Below, piece after piece: positions 6,227 to 13,517 of a stretch of 17,048 bases of DNA. Source of the stretch: an uncultured Collinsella sp. Its GTDB lineage: Bacteria > Actinomycetota > Coriobacteriia > Coriobacteriales > Coriobacteriaceae. Position numbers and translations under genes: made by a program. The stretch covers positions 1 through 17,048 of the forward strand of contig CAJMBB010000026.1 of the NCBI GenBank assembly GCA_905211615.1, given 5' to 3'. The notes beneath the pieces were generated by a model. The model was not told the origin of the DNA. It did no database searches and saw only the letters and a program-made list of their open reading frames with translations. The first letter of the stretch is position 1. Every line of letters begins with the position of its first letter.

Positions 6227-7950
6227 TGAGGTTTCTAAAGCCATATCGAGGGCTTGTCGCAGTGACGCTGCTGGTGCTGCTGGTGGATAACGTCGGTACG
6301 CTGTTGGTTCCCACGATGCTGGCGAACATGGTCAACACCGGTATTACCACGGGCGATGTCGACTACATTTTACGCAACGGCCTATACATGTTTATCGCAA
6401 CCAGCATGGCTAGCGGCGGCACGGTGCTGGGCTGCTATCTTTCGGCGCGCCTGGCCGCCAACGTGGCTTGCGATATTCGCAATGCCGTGTACGACAAATC
6501 GCTCGAGCTCGCGGCCAGCGATTTTGAGCGCTTTGGCACCGGATCGATGATCACGCGCTCGCTCAACGACATCAACGTGATTCAGCAGGCGATTCTGCAG
6601 ACGATTCAGCTGGTGCTGCCCGTGCCGTTTTTGGCTGTGGCGGGCATCATCTTCGCCTGGTTTATCGATCCCGCCATGGGCACGCTTCTGGGCGTAGTCG
6701 TTGCGATTGTGCTGGTGGCGGCGGTCTTTACGGTTGCCAACGCGGCTCCGATCTTTATGCGCTTGCAGAGCTTTATCGACCGCATGAACGTGGTGCTGCG
6801 CGAGAATATTGTGGGCGTGCGCGTCATCCGTGCGTTTAACAAGGAGCGCCACGAGGAACGGCGTCTGGACGAGGTGTTTAGCGAATACGCCGCCAACGCC
6901 ATCAAAGTCAACCACCTGTTTGTGGGCCTCGACAGCTCAAGCTTCTTTTTGATGAACATCGCCGAGGTGGCGGTGCTGTGGGTGGGCGGCAACCGCGTAG
7001 GCGCCCACGCCATGCAGATTGCGAGTATCTCGGCGGTGCTGGAGTATGCAATTCTGATCCTGTTCTTTGTGATGATGGCCCAGATGGTGGTGCTGACGCT
7101 TCCGCGTGCTGCCGCGTGCCTGAACCGTGCGCAGCAGGTGTTGGAGATTGAGCCGAGCATCGTCGATGGCGAGCGCACGCTGGATGACGGGGCGCGCGAG
7201 CCCCAAGACGAAGCCGATGCGGTGGCCGTGTTCGACCACATGTCGTTTCGCTTTGATGATGCCGACGAGGACACCCTGTGCGACCTGAGCTTTGCCTGCC
7301 GTCGCGGTCAGACGACTGCAATCGTTGGCTCGACAGGCTCGGGCAAATCGACGGTGGCAAAGCTTCTGCTGCGCTTCCATGATGCCACCAAGGGCTCCAT
7401 TCGCCTGAATGGTGTGGACCTGCGCGAGCTTACGCAAGACGAAATCCGCGGGCGCATTGCCTATGTGCCGCAGAAGGCGTGGCTGTTCTCGGGCACGGTG
7501 GCGAGCAACCTTCGCTTTGGTAACGAAGGCGCGACCGAGGGCGACATGCTTCACGCGCTTGAGGTTGCCCAGAGCACCTTTGTGCTCGACCAACCGCAGG
7601 GGCTCGATACCCCGGTTGCCCAGGGCGGTACGAACTTTTCGGGCGGCCAGCGCCAGCGTTTGGCAATCGCCCGTGCGCTCATGAAGCATGCCGATCTATA
7701 TATCTTCGATGACAGTTTTTCGGCCCTGGACTTTAAGACCGATGCCGCCCTGCGCCATGCGTTGCAAGACGAGACGCGTGACGCCGCGGTGCTCATCATC
7801 GCGCAGCGCATCTCGACGATTTTGCATGCCGACCAGATTGTCGTGCTCAAGGACGGCGAGATTGTGGGCTTGGGCACGCATAGCGAGCTTATGGAAACCT
7901 GCGAGGTGTACCGCGCCATCGCGGAATCGCAGATGAAGGGAGGTGAGTAG
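6214..7950 (+). CDS. ABC exporter half-transporter with non-consensus ATP site (TM287/BmrC-like)
   Basis: Half-transporter of 578 residues: an N-terminal six-helix membrane domain (about 1-310) fused to a nucleotide-binding domain. Walker A is GSTGSGKST (372-380), the signature FSGGQRQR is at 475-482, and Walker B is LYIFDD ending at D499-D500. The catalytic glutamate position holds Asp (D500) and the switch histidine position holds Gln (Q531, AQRIST). These substitutions typify the degenerate-site subunit of heterodimeric multidrug exporters. It pairs with the next gene. The GTG at 6214 is chosen because GAGG lies seven bases upstream; an ATG at 6226, forming TAATG with the MarR stop, has no such site. 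Overlap with MarR suggests translational coupling. The substrate is unknown. Confidence 0.93.
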   Translation: MRLLMRFLKPYRGLVAVTLLVLLVDNVGTLLVPTMLANMVNTGITTGDVDYILRNGLYMFIATSMASGGTVLGCYLSARLAANVACDIRNAVYDKSLELAASDFERFGTGSMITRSLNDINVIQQAILQTIQLVLPVPFLAVAGIIFAWFIDPAMGTLLGVVVAIVLVAAVFTVANAAPIFMRLQSFIDRMNVVLRENIVGVRVIRAFNKERHEERRLDEVFSEYAANAIKVNHLFVGLDSSSFFLMNIAEVAVLWVGGNRVGAHAMQIASISAVLEYAILILFFVMMAQMVVLTLPRAAACLNRAQQVLEIEPSIVDGERTLDDGAREPQDEADAVAVFDHMSFRFDDADEDTLCDLSFACRRGQTTAIVGSTGSGKSTVAKLLLRFHDATKGSIRLNGVDLRELTQDEIRGRIAYVPQKAWLFSGTVASNLRFGNEGATEGDMLHALEVAQSTFVLDQPQGLDTPVAQGGTNFSGGQRQRLAIARALMKHADLYIFDDSFSALDFKTDAALRHALQDETRDAAVLIIAQRISTILHADQIVVLKDGEIVGLGTHSELMETCEVYRAIAESQMKGGE

Positions 7951-7951
7951 C

Positions 7952-9958
7952 ATGACCGAGGAGCTCAAGAAGCAGGGCGGCGTTGATGACGCCGTTGCCG
8001 CGGGGCTGGTCGAGGAAACGGCTGCCGTGGCACCCGAGCTGGATGACGCCGCCAAGGCTGCAGCCGAGCGCGAGGCTCGCCGCCAAGCGCTCTACGAGGA
8101 AAACGAGCGCGCCGAGGACGAGCGCGCCCGCGCTGAGGCAGAGCGCATGCGCGATGTGGACGACGAGGACGAGGACGAGAAACCCCGCGACACCTGGGCG
8201 ACGGTGCGCCGCCTGTGGAGCGAGGCTGCCGGCGACCATTGGCGCTTCTATATCGTGTTCGCGAGCATTGTGTTCTATGCCATCTTTAACACCGCTGCGC
8301 CGGCATATAGCGCCCGTGTGATCGATGAGCTGTGGGGCCACATTCAGGTAGCGTTTGTCAACAACGCCACCTTCAGCATCACCTGGGAGAACTGCGGCAG
8401 GACTATCTTCATCTACTTTTTGATTTGGACGGCCGCCGCTTCGTTCTACGCGCTCCAGAGCTTTTTGATGTCGAGCGTGGCCGAACGCCTCAACCTGCGC
8501 CTGCGCAACCGCATCGCACAAAAGCTCAACCGTCTGCCGCTTGCCTTCTTTGACGCGCATCGTCCCGGTGAGGTCGTCAGCCGCGCGACCAATGACCTGG
8601 ACAAGATGTCCGAGAGCATGCAGCGCGGATTGCTGCAGCTGCTGGTGTCGATCGGCACGGTTGTTGGTGCTGTGAGCGTGATGTTCGTGTTCAGCGTGCA
8701 GCTTACGCTCGTCTTTCTGTTCTTTACGGCACTGTCGCTGCTGGTGACGAAGGTCGTCTCGCGCCGCACACACGATGTGACGGGCGAGCGCCAGGAGTGG
8801 GTGTCCAAGATTACGAGTGCGGTCGAGGAAGGCTATTCGGGCCGTCTGGTGATCCGCGCGTTTAACCGCGAACGTCAGAGCTCCGCTGAGGTGCACGAGG
8901 CTTCGAAGGAACTGGCTCGTGTGAGCACCAAGGCCGACTTTATGATCAATGCTGTCGGCCCCGCGGTGCGCTTTATCGGCCGTTTGGCGCAGATCGTTAT
9001 TGCGCTTGTGGGCTGCAGCATGCTGGTTGCCGGTCACATGACCGTCGGCGTGTTCCAGGCGTTCTTCCAGTTTATCTACGAGGCGTCCGAGCCCATGACG
9101 CAGTTGTCGTTTACCTTCAACTCGCTGCAGAGCGCGCTGGCGAGTGCAGAGCGCGTGTTCGACCTGCTCGATGAGCCCGAGATGGAGGCCGATCCGCTGC
9201 CGGACAAGGCCGCCAAGCTGCCGGGTCGCGTGGAGGGCCGCGTCTCCTTTGAGCATGTGCGCTTTGGTTATTCGCCCGACAAGCCGCTTATGCGCGACGT
9301 GTCGTTTACCGCCGAGCCGGGCCAGAAGATTGCCGTGGTGGGAACCACGGGCGCAGGCAAGACGACGCTCATCAACCTGCTCATGCGCTTCTACGAGATT
9401 GACGGCGGGCGTATTACGCTCGACGGCGTGGACACGAGCCGCATGGACCGCGGCGAGCTGCGCCAGCAGTTTGGCATGGTGCTGCAGGACGCCTGGCTGT
9501 TCGACGGCACGATTGCCGAAAACATCGCCTACGGCTGCCCCGAGGCGACGCGCGACGAGATCGTGGCGGCTGCGCGCGCCGCGCAAGTCGACTTCTTTGT
9601 GCGCACCATGCCGCAGGGTTATGACACGCGGGTGGCCAACGATGCCGAGAGCATTAGCCAGGGCCAGCGCCAGCTGCTGACCATTGCGCGCGTGCTGCTC
9701 AACAACCCGGCGATTCTCATCCTGGACGAGGCGACCTCAAGCGTGGACACGCGCACCGAGCTTGCCATCGGCCGCGCCATGGACGCACTTATGCGCGGGC
9801 GCACGAGCTTTGTGATTGCACACCGCCTGTCGACGATTGTGGATGCCGACCTGATCCTGGTCATGGACCACGGCAACATCATCGAGCAAGGCACGCATAA
9901 GGAGTTGCTGGCTGCCGAGGGAGCCTACGCCGACCTCTATCTGAGTCAGTTCGCATAA
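7952..9958 (+). CDS. ABC exporter half-transporter with consensus catalytic site (TM288/BmrD-like)
   Basis: Second half-transporter, 668 residues, starting one base after the partner's stop codon, with GGGAGG eight bases upstream inside the partner's end. Walker A is GTTGAGKTT (464-472), the signature is the variant SQGQ (569-572), Walker B ends D592-E593 with the catalytic Glu intact, and the switch His is H624 (AHRLST). An SQGQ-type signature with intact E and H is usual for the active-site partner of a heterodimeric exporter. Distinctive is a charged N-terminal extension of about 85 residues, Ala/Glu/Arg rich and probably helical or coiled-coil, ending in a DDEDEDE cluster before the first membrane helix. 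The pair likely exports a hydrophobic toxin, drug or lipid. Confidence 0.93.
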   Translation: MTEELKKQGGVDDAVAAGLVEETAAVAPELDDAAKAAAEREARRQALYEENERAEDERARAEAERMRDVDDEDEDEKPRDTWATVRRLWSEAAGDHWRFYIVFASIVFYAIFNTAAPAYSARVIDELWGHIQVAFVNNATFSITWENCGRTIFIYFLIWTAAASFYALQSFLMSSVAERLNLRLRNRIAQKLNRLPLAFFDAHRPGEVVSRATNDLDKMSESMQRGLLQLLVSIGTVVGAVSVMFVFSVQLTLVFLFFTALSLLVTKVVSRRTHDVTGERQEWVSKITSAVEEGYSGRLVIRAFNRERQSSAEVHEASKELARVSTKADFMINAVGPAVRFIGRLAQIVIALVGCSMLVAGHMTVGVFQAFFQFIYEASEPMTQLSFTFNSLQSALASAERVFDLLDEPEMEADPLPDKAAKLPGRVEGRVSFEHVRFGYSPDKPLMRDVSFTAEPGQKIAVVGTTGAGKTTLINLLMRFYEIDGGRITLDGVDTSRMDRGELRQQFGMVLQDAWLFDGTIAENIAYGCPEATRDEIVAAARAAQVDFFVRTMPQGYDTRVANDAESISQGQRQLLTIARVLLNNPAILILDEATSSVDTRTELAIGRAMDALMRGRTSFVIAHRLSTIVDADLILVMDHGNIIEQGTHKELLAAEGAYADLYLSQFA

Positions 9959-9989
9959 TGTGACAAAGGGACAGTCCCGCATGTCACAT
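9958..9989. repeat. Palindromic REP-like unit after the ABC operon
   Basis: ATGTGACA (9958-9965) and TGTCACAT (9982-9989) are perfect 8-bp arms enclosing a second palindrome GGGAC-A-GTCCC (9968-9978). The unit begins at the last base of the exporter stop codon. The core AAAGGGACAG is shared with the hairpin at 101-137. The shape resembles repetitive extragenic palindromes; genome-wide copy number cannot be seen from here. Confidence 0.55.
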
Positions 9990-9990
9990 C

Positions 9991-10034
9991 AAAAGGAATG
10001 GCGCGCCGGGGATTGATTCCCTGGCGCGCCTTTT
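9991..10034. terminator. Bidirectional terminator between the ABC operon and cysE
   Basis: GGCGCGCC-GGGGA (10000-10012) pairs with TCCCT-GGCGCGCC (10018-10030), with one G-T pair and a 5-nt loop, giving a 13-bp stem. TTTT follows on the plus strand (10031-10034) and AAAA precedes it (9991-9994), giving a T-run for minus-strand transcripts. It serves the convergent exporter operon and cysE. Confidence 0.85.
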
Positions 10035-10071
10035 GCGTCGGTGCCGATATTGTTTTGTGCCGCTTGCGTTC

Positions 10072-10776
10072 CTAGCGTTCGTCCACGAGCTTGGCGACGA
10101 GGGCCTTGAGCTCGGCCACCTCTCGCTCGAGTTCTTTGACGCGGCGGGCATTCTCGGTGATACCCTGGCGGTTGAGGGCGGACTGCTCGGCGGCGTCATC
10201 GGGCATGTACTCGCGATGCTGCTTGGCGTCGAAACTCTCCTCGAACACACGGCAGCCGTTGCGCTTGATGATGCGTCCCGGCACGCCCACGACGGTGCAG
10301 TTGTCGGGCACGTCCTTGACGACAACCGAGTTGCCGCCGATTTTGACGTTGTTGCCGATGCGGATGTTGCCGAGCACCTTGGCGCCCGTGCCCACGGTGA
10401 CGTTATCGCCGAGCGTTGGGTGGCGTTTGCCGGTCTCGTTGCCGGTACCGCCGAGCGTGACGCCCTGGTAGAGCACGCAGTTGTCGCCCACGATGGTGGT
10501 CTCGCCGATGACGACGCCCATGGCATGGTCGATAAAGAAGTGCTTGCCGATCTGTGCGGCGGGATGAATCTCGACGCCGGTGATGTGGCGGGGGATTTGC
10601 GAGAGCACGCGGGCGAGCGAGCGATGACCGTGCTCCCAGAGCCAGTGCTCGGGTACGTGGTTCCACTTGGCATGCAGACCGGGGTACGAAAGGAAAATGA
10701 CCAGGCCGTTTTGCGCGGCGGGGTCCTGTGCCTGGACGGTCTTGATGTCCTCGCGAATGGTATTGATAAAGCTCAC
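10072..10776 (-). CDS. cysE: Serine O-acetyltransferase
   Basis: Transfers acetyl from acetyl-CoA to L-serine to make O-acetylserine, the first step of cysteine synthesis. The protein has 234 residues. Residues about 68-170 form the left-handed parallel beta-helix of hexapeptide repeats. The conserved DHAMGVVIGE (D83-H84) and GKRHP (H119) hold the catalytic residues expected for CysE. The N-terminal helical part is short, as in Gram-positive enzymes. The C-terminal ~28 residues (206-232, RRVKELEREVAELKALVAKL) are a predicted coiled coil beyond the catalytic core. The start is the GTG at 10776, with GGGAGG upstream; an in-frame ATG at 10851 would precede the promoter-like -10 and add a non-homologous N-terminus. 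It is divergent from the DedA gene. Confidence 0.95.
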   Translation of the reverse strand: MSFINTIREDIKTVQAQDPAAQNGLVIFLSYPGLHAKWNHVPEHWLWEHGHRSLARVLSQIPRHITGVEIHPAAQIGKHFFIDHAMGVVIGETTIVGDNCVLYQGVTLGGTGNETGKRHPTLGDNVTVGTGAKVLGNIRIGNNVKIGGNSVVVKDVPDNCTVVGVPGRIIKRNGCRVFEESFDAKQHREYMPDDAAEQSALNRQGITENARRVKELEREVAELKALVAKLVDER

Positions 10777-10817
10777 CGGCCGCCCTCCCTTAGCGCCATG
10801 GCAATGCGATTCAATAA

Positions 10818-10834
10818 AGTATAGCGATTCGCTA
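10818..10834 (-). promoter_or_regulatory. cysE promoter -10 and adjacent 13-bp palindrome
   Basis: On the minus strand TATACT (10823-10818) is a good -10 about 40 bases before the GTG start. Immediately upstream, partly overlapping it, is the perfect palindrome TAGCGATTCGCTA (10822-10834), placed between -10 and -35 where a repressor could act. No clear -35 is seen. Confidence 0.45.
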
Positions 10835-10868
10835 GGGATTAGGAAGAGCAATCTTTCACGGCTTTGCG

Positions 10869-10880
10869 TGACAGGTGTCA
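10869..10880. promoter_or_regulatory. 12-bp palindrome TGACAGGTGTCA
   Basis: The arms TGACA and TGTCA are perfect around GG. It lies about 46 bases upstream of the cysE -10 and about 120 bases upstream of the DedA start. It could be an operator; no regulator can be named. Confidence 0.3.
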
Positions 10881-10948
10881 GTTATGCAAACTTGCTGGTA
10901 ATGGAGTCATGCTTTTGTGGGGTTGCGCACGAGGGGACGCCGCAACCG

Positions 10949-10954
10949 TATACT
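10949..10954 (+). promoter_or_regulatory. -10 element of the DedA gene
   Basis: TATACT lies 47 bases before the DedA ATG. A TTGCGC hexamer sits 20 bp upstream, too far for a normal spacer, so the -35 is unclear. Confidence 0.4.
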
Positions 10955-11000
10955 GGTCAACTTGGACGTATCCGCGCCCACAACTGAGAGGTTTTACTTC

Positions 11001-11648
11001 ATGGGTTTCATTAATTTTATCGCCGAGCTGCTCAAAGATCCGCGCACCGCGATTGCCAGCTGGATCGCCGCCGGCCCGCTTATGGCCTACGGCTGCGTGT
11101 TCCTGATCATCTTTATCGAGACGGGCGTGGTGTTCTTCCCGTTCCTTCCCGGCGATTCACTGCTGTTCGCCTCGGGTTTCTTTGCCCACAATGGCGGCTT
11201 TAACATCGTGGCGCTTCTGGCTACCGCATGGGCCGCTGCCATTTTGGGCGATCAGTGCAATTTTATGATCGGTCACTTCTTTGGCAAAAAGATCATCGCT
11301 TCGGGCAAGGTTAAGGCCATGACGCCCGAGCGCATCAAAAAGTCCGAGGACTTCTTGGACAAGTGGGGTCACCTGGCCATCTTCCTGGGTCGCTTCTTCC
11401 CGTTTATCCGCACCTTTGTGCCCTTTATCGCTGGCATGGGCGGCATGCACTGGCGCAACTTTGTCGTCTTTAACGTGCTGGGCGGCATTACCTGGTCGAC
11501 GGTCTTTACGCTACTGGGCTATTTCTTTGGCGGCATCCCCTTTGTGCAGGAGCACTTTGAGTTGCTGATCGTCGGCATCGTTGCCGTGTCGATCATCCCG
11601 ACCGTGGTCGGTCTGGTTAAGGCTAAGCTGGGCAAAAAGAACGCGTAG
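11001..11648 (+). CDS. DedA family membrane protein
   Basis: Integral membrane protein of 215 residues in the DedA/VTT (SNARE-associated) family. Key motifs are present: E40-TGVVFFPFLPGD with the acidic pair and re-entrant loop (40-52), then GRFFPFIRTFVPFIAGM (130-146) with the conserved arginines R131 and R137. About five hydrophobic segments are visible. DedA proteins act in membrane lipid handling; several are undecaprenyl-phosphate or phosphatidylethanolamine flippase-like, and they affect envelope integrity. The substrate here is unknown. The ATG at 11001 is chosen for GAGAGG about nine bases upstream and because homology begins there. It has its own terminator-like hairpin and is divergent from cysE. 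Confidence 0.92.
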   Translation: MGFINFIAELLKDPRTAIASWIAAGPLMAYGCVFLIIFIETGVVFFPFLPGDSLLFASGFFAHNGGFNIVALLATAWAAAILGDQCNFMIGHFFGKKIIASGKVKAMTPERIKKSEDFLDKWGHLAIFLGRFFPFIRTFVPFIAGMGGMHWRNFVVFNVLGGITWSTVFTLLGYFFGGIPFVQEHFELLIVGIVAVSIIPTVVGLVKAKLGKKNA

Positions 11649-11676
11649 CTCGAGTCAGCGCGCAAACCGTGCAGTT

Positions 11677-11708
11677 GAGGCCCGTCACCGCTTACGGTGG
11701 CGGGCCTC
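11677..11708 (+). terminator. Terminator hairpin after the DedA gene
   Basis: GAGGCCCGTCACC (11677-11689) and GGTGGCGGGCCTC (11696-11708) form a 13-bp stem with one T-G pair and a 6-nt loop. Only TT follows, so the T-run is weak. Confidence 0.7.
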
Positions 11709-11778
11709 TTCAGCTTCGGTCAAATGAAAATACTTTACTTAGTTAAAGAAAAGCGTTTTATCAGACGCGTACGGGGAG

Positions 11779-11784
11779 TACAAT
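11779..11784 (+). promoter_or_regulatory. -10 element upstream of ilvE
   Basis: TACAAT at 11779-11784 is a near-consensus -10. The best -35 at 17-bp spacing (TTTTAT) is poor. Seven bases downstream is the ATG at 11792, which would make that ORF leaderless; the ilvE start is 154 bases downstream. Confidence 0.4.
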
Positions 11785-11791
11785 CTCGTGC

Positions 11792-11941
11792 ATGCGAATC
11801 GACGTGCCATCGGCTTTGATGCCGTTCGCGTGTCCCGTCCGGCTCTACGCTCCGGGCGTGCGACGTTGCGACGCGGTCGGCCTCGGTCCTTGCGTGCGGG
11901 TTCGCGAGTATGCAACTGTGTATGTAAGGAGCGACATATGA
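11792..11941 (+). CDS. Possible leaderless upstream ORF overlapping the ilvE start
   Basis: An ORF of 49 residues begins with the ATG at 11792, exactly seven bases after a TACAAT -10, the spacing of a leaderless transcript. It ends with TGA at 11939-11941, overlapping the ilvE start in an ATGA junction. It is rich in Val (eight), Arg and other branched-chain residues (13 of 49 are Val, Leu or Ile) but has no clear run of one amino acid codon. There is no ribosome-binding site. A different in-frame opening from the GTG at 11788 would instead extend ilvE with an Arg-rich tail, which is unlikely. Coding status is uncertain: short high-GC ORFs arise by chance. Confidence 0.25.
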   Translation: MRIDVPSALMPFACPVRLYAPGVRRCDAVGLGPCVRVREYATVYVRSDI

Positions 11942-12990
11942 CTGTCGAGAAAAAGGATATCGATTGGGGTAGCCTCGGCTTTGGCTACATGAAGACCGAT
12001 TACAGCTACGAGGCCCATTGGAAGGACGGCGAGTGGGACGAGGGTGGCCTGACCACCGACCACACCCTGCATGTCTCCGAGTGCGGCGGCATCTTCCATT
12101 ACTGCCAGGAGGTCTTTGAGGGCCTGAAGGCCTACACCGCCGAGGACGGCAGCATCGTCTGCTTCCGTCCCGACATGAACGCCGAGCGTATGTACAACTC
12201 TGCGCAGCGCCTCGAGATGCCCCCGTTCCCCAAGGACAAGTTCGTTGAAGCCGTCAAACAGGTCGTTTCTGCCAACGCCGCCTGGGTTCCGCCCTTCGGT
12301 TCCGGTGCGACCCTGTACGTGCGTCCGTTTATGATCGGCTCCGGTGACGTGATCGGCGTGGCTCCCGCTCCTGAGTACACGTTCCGCATCCTCGTGACCC
12401 CGGTCGGTCCGTACTTTAAGGGCGGCCTCAAGCCCGTCAAGCTGCGCGTTTCCGAGTACGACCGCGCCGCACCGCACGGCACCGGCAACATCAAGGCCGG
12501 CCTGAACTACGCCATGTCCCTCAAGCCCACGATGGAGGCCCATCGCGAGGGCTATGCCGAGAACCTGTATCTCGACTCCGAGTCCCGCACCTATGTCGAG
12601 GAGACCGGCGGCGCCAACGTCCTGTTCGTGAAGGAGGACGGCACGCTCGTCGTTCCGCAGTCGCACACCGACTCCATCCTGCCCTCCATCACCCGTCGTT
12701 CGCTCGTTCAGGTTGCTCAGGACCTGGGTATGACCGTCGATCAGCGTCCCGTCGAGTGGGCCGAGGTCAAGGCCGGCACCTTTGTGGAGTGCGGCCTGTG
12801 CGGCACCGCTGCCGTCATCTCCCCGGTTGGCGAGATTGACAACAAGGTCTATGGCGCCGACGAGACCGTGACCTTCCCGGCTGGCTACACCGAGATCGGT
12901 CCCGTGATGAAGAAGCTTCGCGAGACCCTGACTGGTATCCAGTCCGGTGCTGTTGAGGACAAGCACAACTGGGTTTACGCCGTCGCGTAA
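11938..12990 (+). CDS. ilvE: Branched-chain amino acid aminotransferase
   Basis: PLP-dependent class IV aminotransferase of 350 residues, catalysing the last step in Leu, Ile and Val synthesis (or the first in their breakdown) with glutamate/2-oxoglutarate. The PLP lysine is K186 in GNIKAGLNYAMSL. Other family landmarks are YCQEVFEGLKAY near residue 54, FRPDMNAERM with the phosphate-site Arg, the EETGGANVLF segment, the ILPSITRRSL motif and ECGLCGTAAVISPV. The length and motif order fit the bacterial type II enzymes closely. The ATG at 11938 has AAGGAG seven bases upstream. The gene stands alone, so control probably acts through its 150-base leader. Compared with its neighbours it has strongly C-ending codons, as expected for a highly expressed gene. 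Confidence 0.95.
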   Translation: MTVEKKDIDWGSLGFGYMKTDYSYEAHWKDGEWDEGGLTTDHTLHVSECGGIFHYCQEVFEGLKAYTAEDGSIVCFRPDMNAERMYNSAQRLEMPPFPKDKFVEAVKQVVSANAAWVPPFGSGATLYVRPFMIGSGDVIGVAPAPEYTFRILVTPVGPYFKGGLKPVKLRVSEYDRAAPHGTGNIKAGLNYAMSLKPTMEAHREGYAENLYLDSESRTYVEETGGANVLFVKEDGTLVVPQSHTDSILPSITRRSLVQVAQDLGMTVDQRPVEWAEVKAGTFVECGLCGTAAVISPVGEIDNKVYGADETVTFPAGYTEIGPVMKKLRETLTGIQSGAVEDKHNWVYAVA

Positions 12991-13006
12991 TTAGCCTTTC
13001 CTGTCC

Positions 13007-13131
13007 GGGCAGAGAGCAAGCTCCCTCCCGGCGCGTCCTCGGACATGCAAGAAGCCCTCGCTGCGCACTTCGTGCGGCGAGGGCTTCTTGCGTCCTGCGG
13101 AGTGCGCCGGGAGGGAGCTTGCTCTCCGCCC
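13007..13131. repeat. Nested palindrome downstream of ilvE
   Basis: The outer arms 13007-13034 and 13104-13131 pair at 27 of 28 positions (one A-C mismatch). Inside, after 12-nt stretches on each side (both starting GTCCT), an inner perfect 15-bp stem GCAAGAAGCCCTCGC/GCGAGGGCTTCTTGC (13047-13061 and 13077-13091) carries a small CGCAC-TTC-GTGCG tip. The element starts 17 bases after the ilvE stop. The inner hairpin may be the ilvE terminator; the outer 28-bp arms are far longer than termination needs. Confidence 0.8.
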
Positions 13132-13442
13132 TGCGGGCTCGGCGATGTCACAACGAACAATAATTAATCTGAATTAAAGATGGTGCGCGCCATGTGGGGG
13201 TGGTGGCGACGTGCATTTTTGCGAGTATTCTGCAATCGAAGGCCCCTGCATACCGACCTCGGGCAAAAAATCGGGATTTCTCGATGTTTTCTACGAATGA
13301 TGGGCGGGGTTATGGGCTGGCAGCGTTTGATTTGCAGGGATATTCGCGGTCTTTGGCATTTATCGTGGCGCCCGAAGCTCTTGGTTATGTTGAATACTCC
13401 TGAAAATGCACGGCGCTCAGAGGGGGACCTTCGCGAAAAAGG
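13132..13442. other. Intergenic stretch without a convincing gene
   Basis: This ~310-base stretch between the nested palindrome and the lemA terminator is more AT-rich at 13155-13185 (TAATTAATCTGAATTA region) than its surroundings. It has several overlapping ORFs in both directions (for example plus-strand 13180-13521 and 13194-13403, minus-strand 13164-13487), none with a good ribosome-binding site, recognisable domain or normal codon bias. An imperfect palindrome ATGGTGCGCGCCAT lies at 13180-13193. It may be a decayed or dispersed repeat; I cannot assign a function. Confidence 0.4.
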
Positions 13443-13481
13443 AAACCGCCCCGTCGAAGTATGCATTCGACGGGGCGGTTT
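13443..13481 (-). terminator. lemA terminator
   Basis: AAACCGCCCCGTCGAA (13443-13458) and TTCGACGGGGCGGTTT (13466-13481) form a perfect 16-bp stem with a 7-nt loop, 36 bases past the lemA stop. On the minus strand the stem ends in TTT followed by CCTTTTTC, giving a T-tract; it could also act on plus-strand readthrough. Confidence 0.85.
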
Positions 13482-13517
13482 ATACATTTGGCCGATTAAG
13501 GATGCGCTGCCAAACTA

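Noticed and set aside
10773..10799. Eight-codon minus-strand ORF (MALREGGR) overlapping the cysE GTG and containing its Shine-Dalgarno sequence
   Set aside because: It resembles the 5208 micro-ORF but has no ribosome-binding site of its own and lies very near the presumed transcription start, so chance is more likely.
11788..11937. In-frame N-terminal extension of ilvE from the GTG at 11788
   Set aside because: It is Arg-rich and unlike the start of class IV aminotransferases; the ATG at 11938 has a strong AAGGAG.
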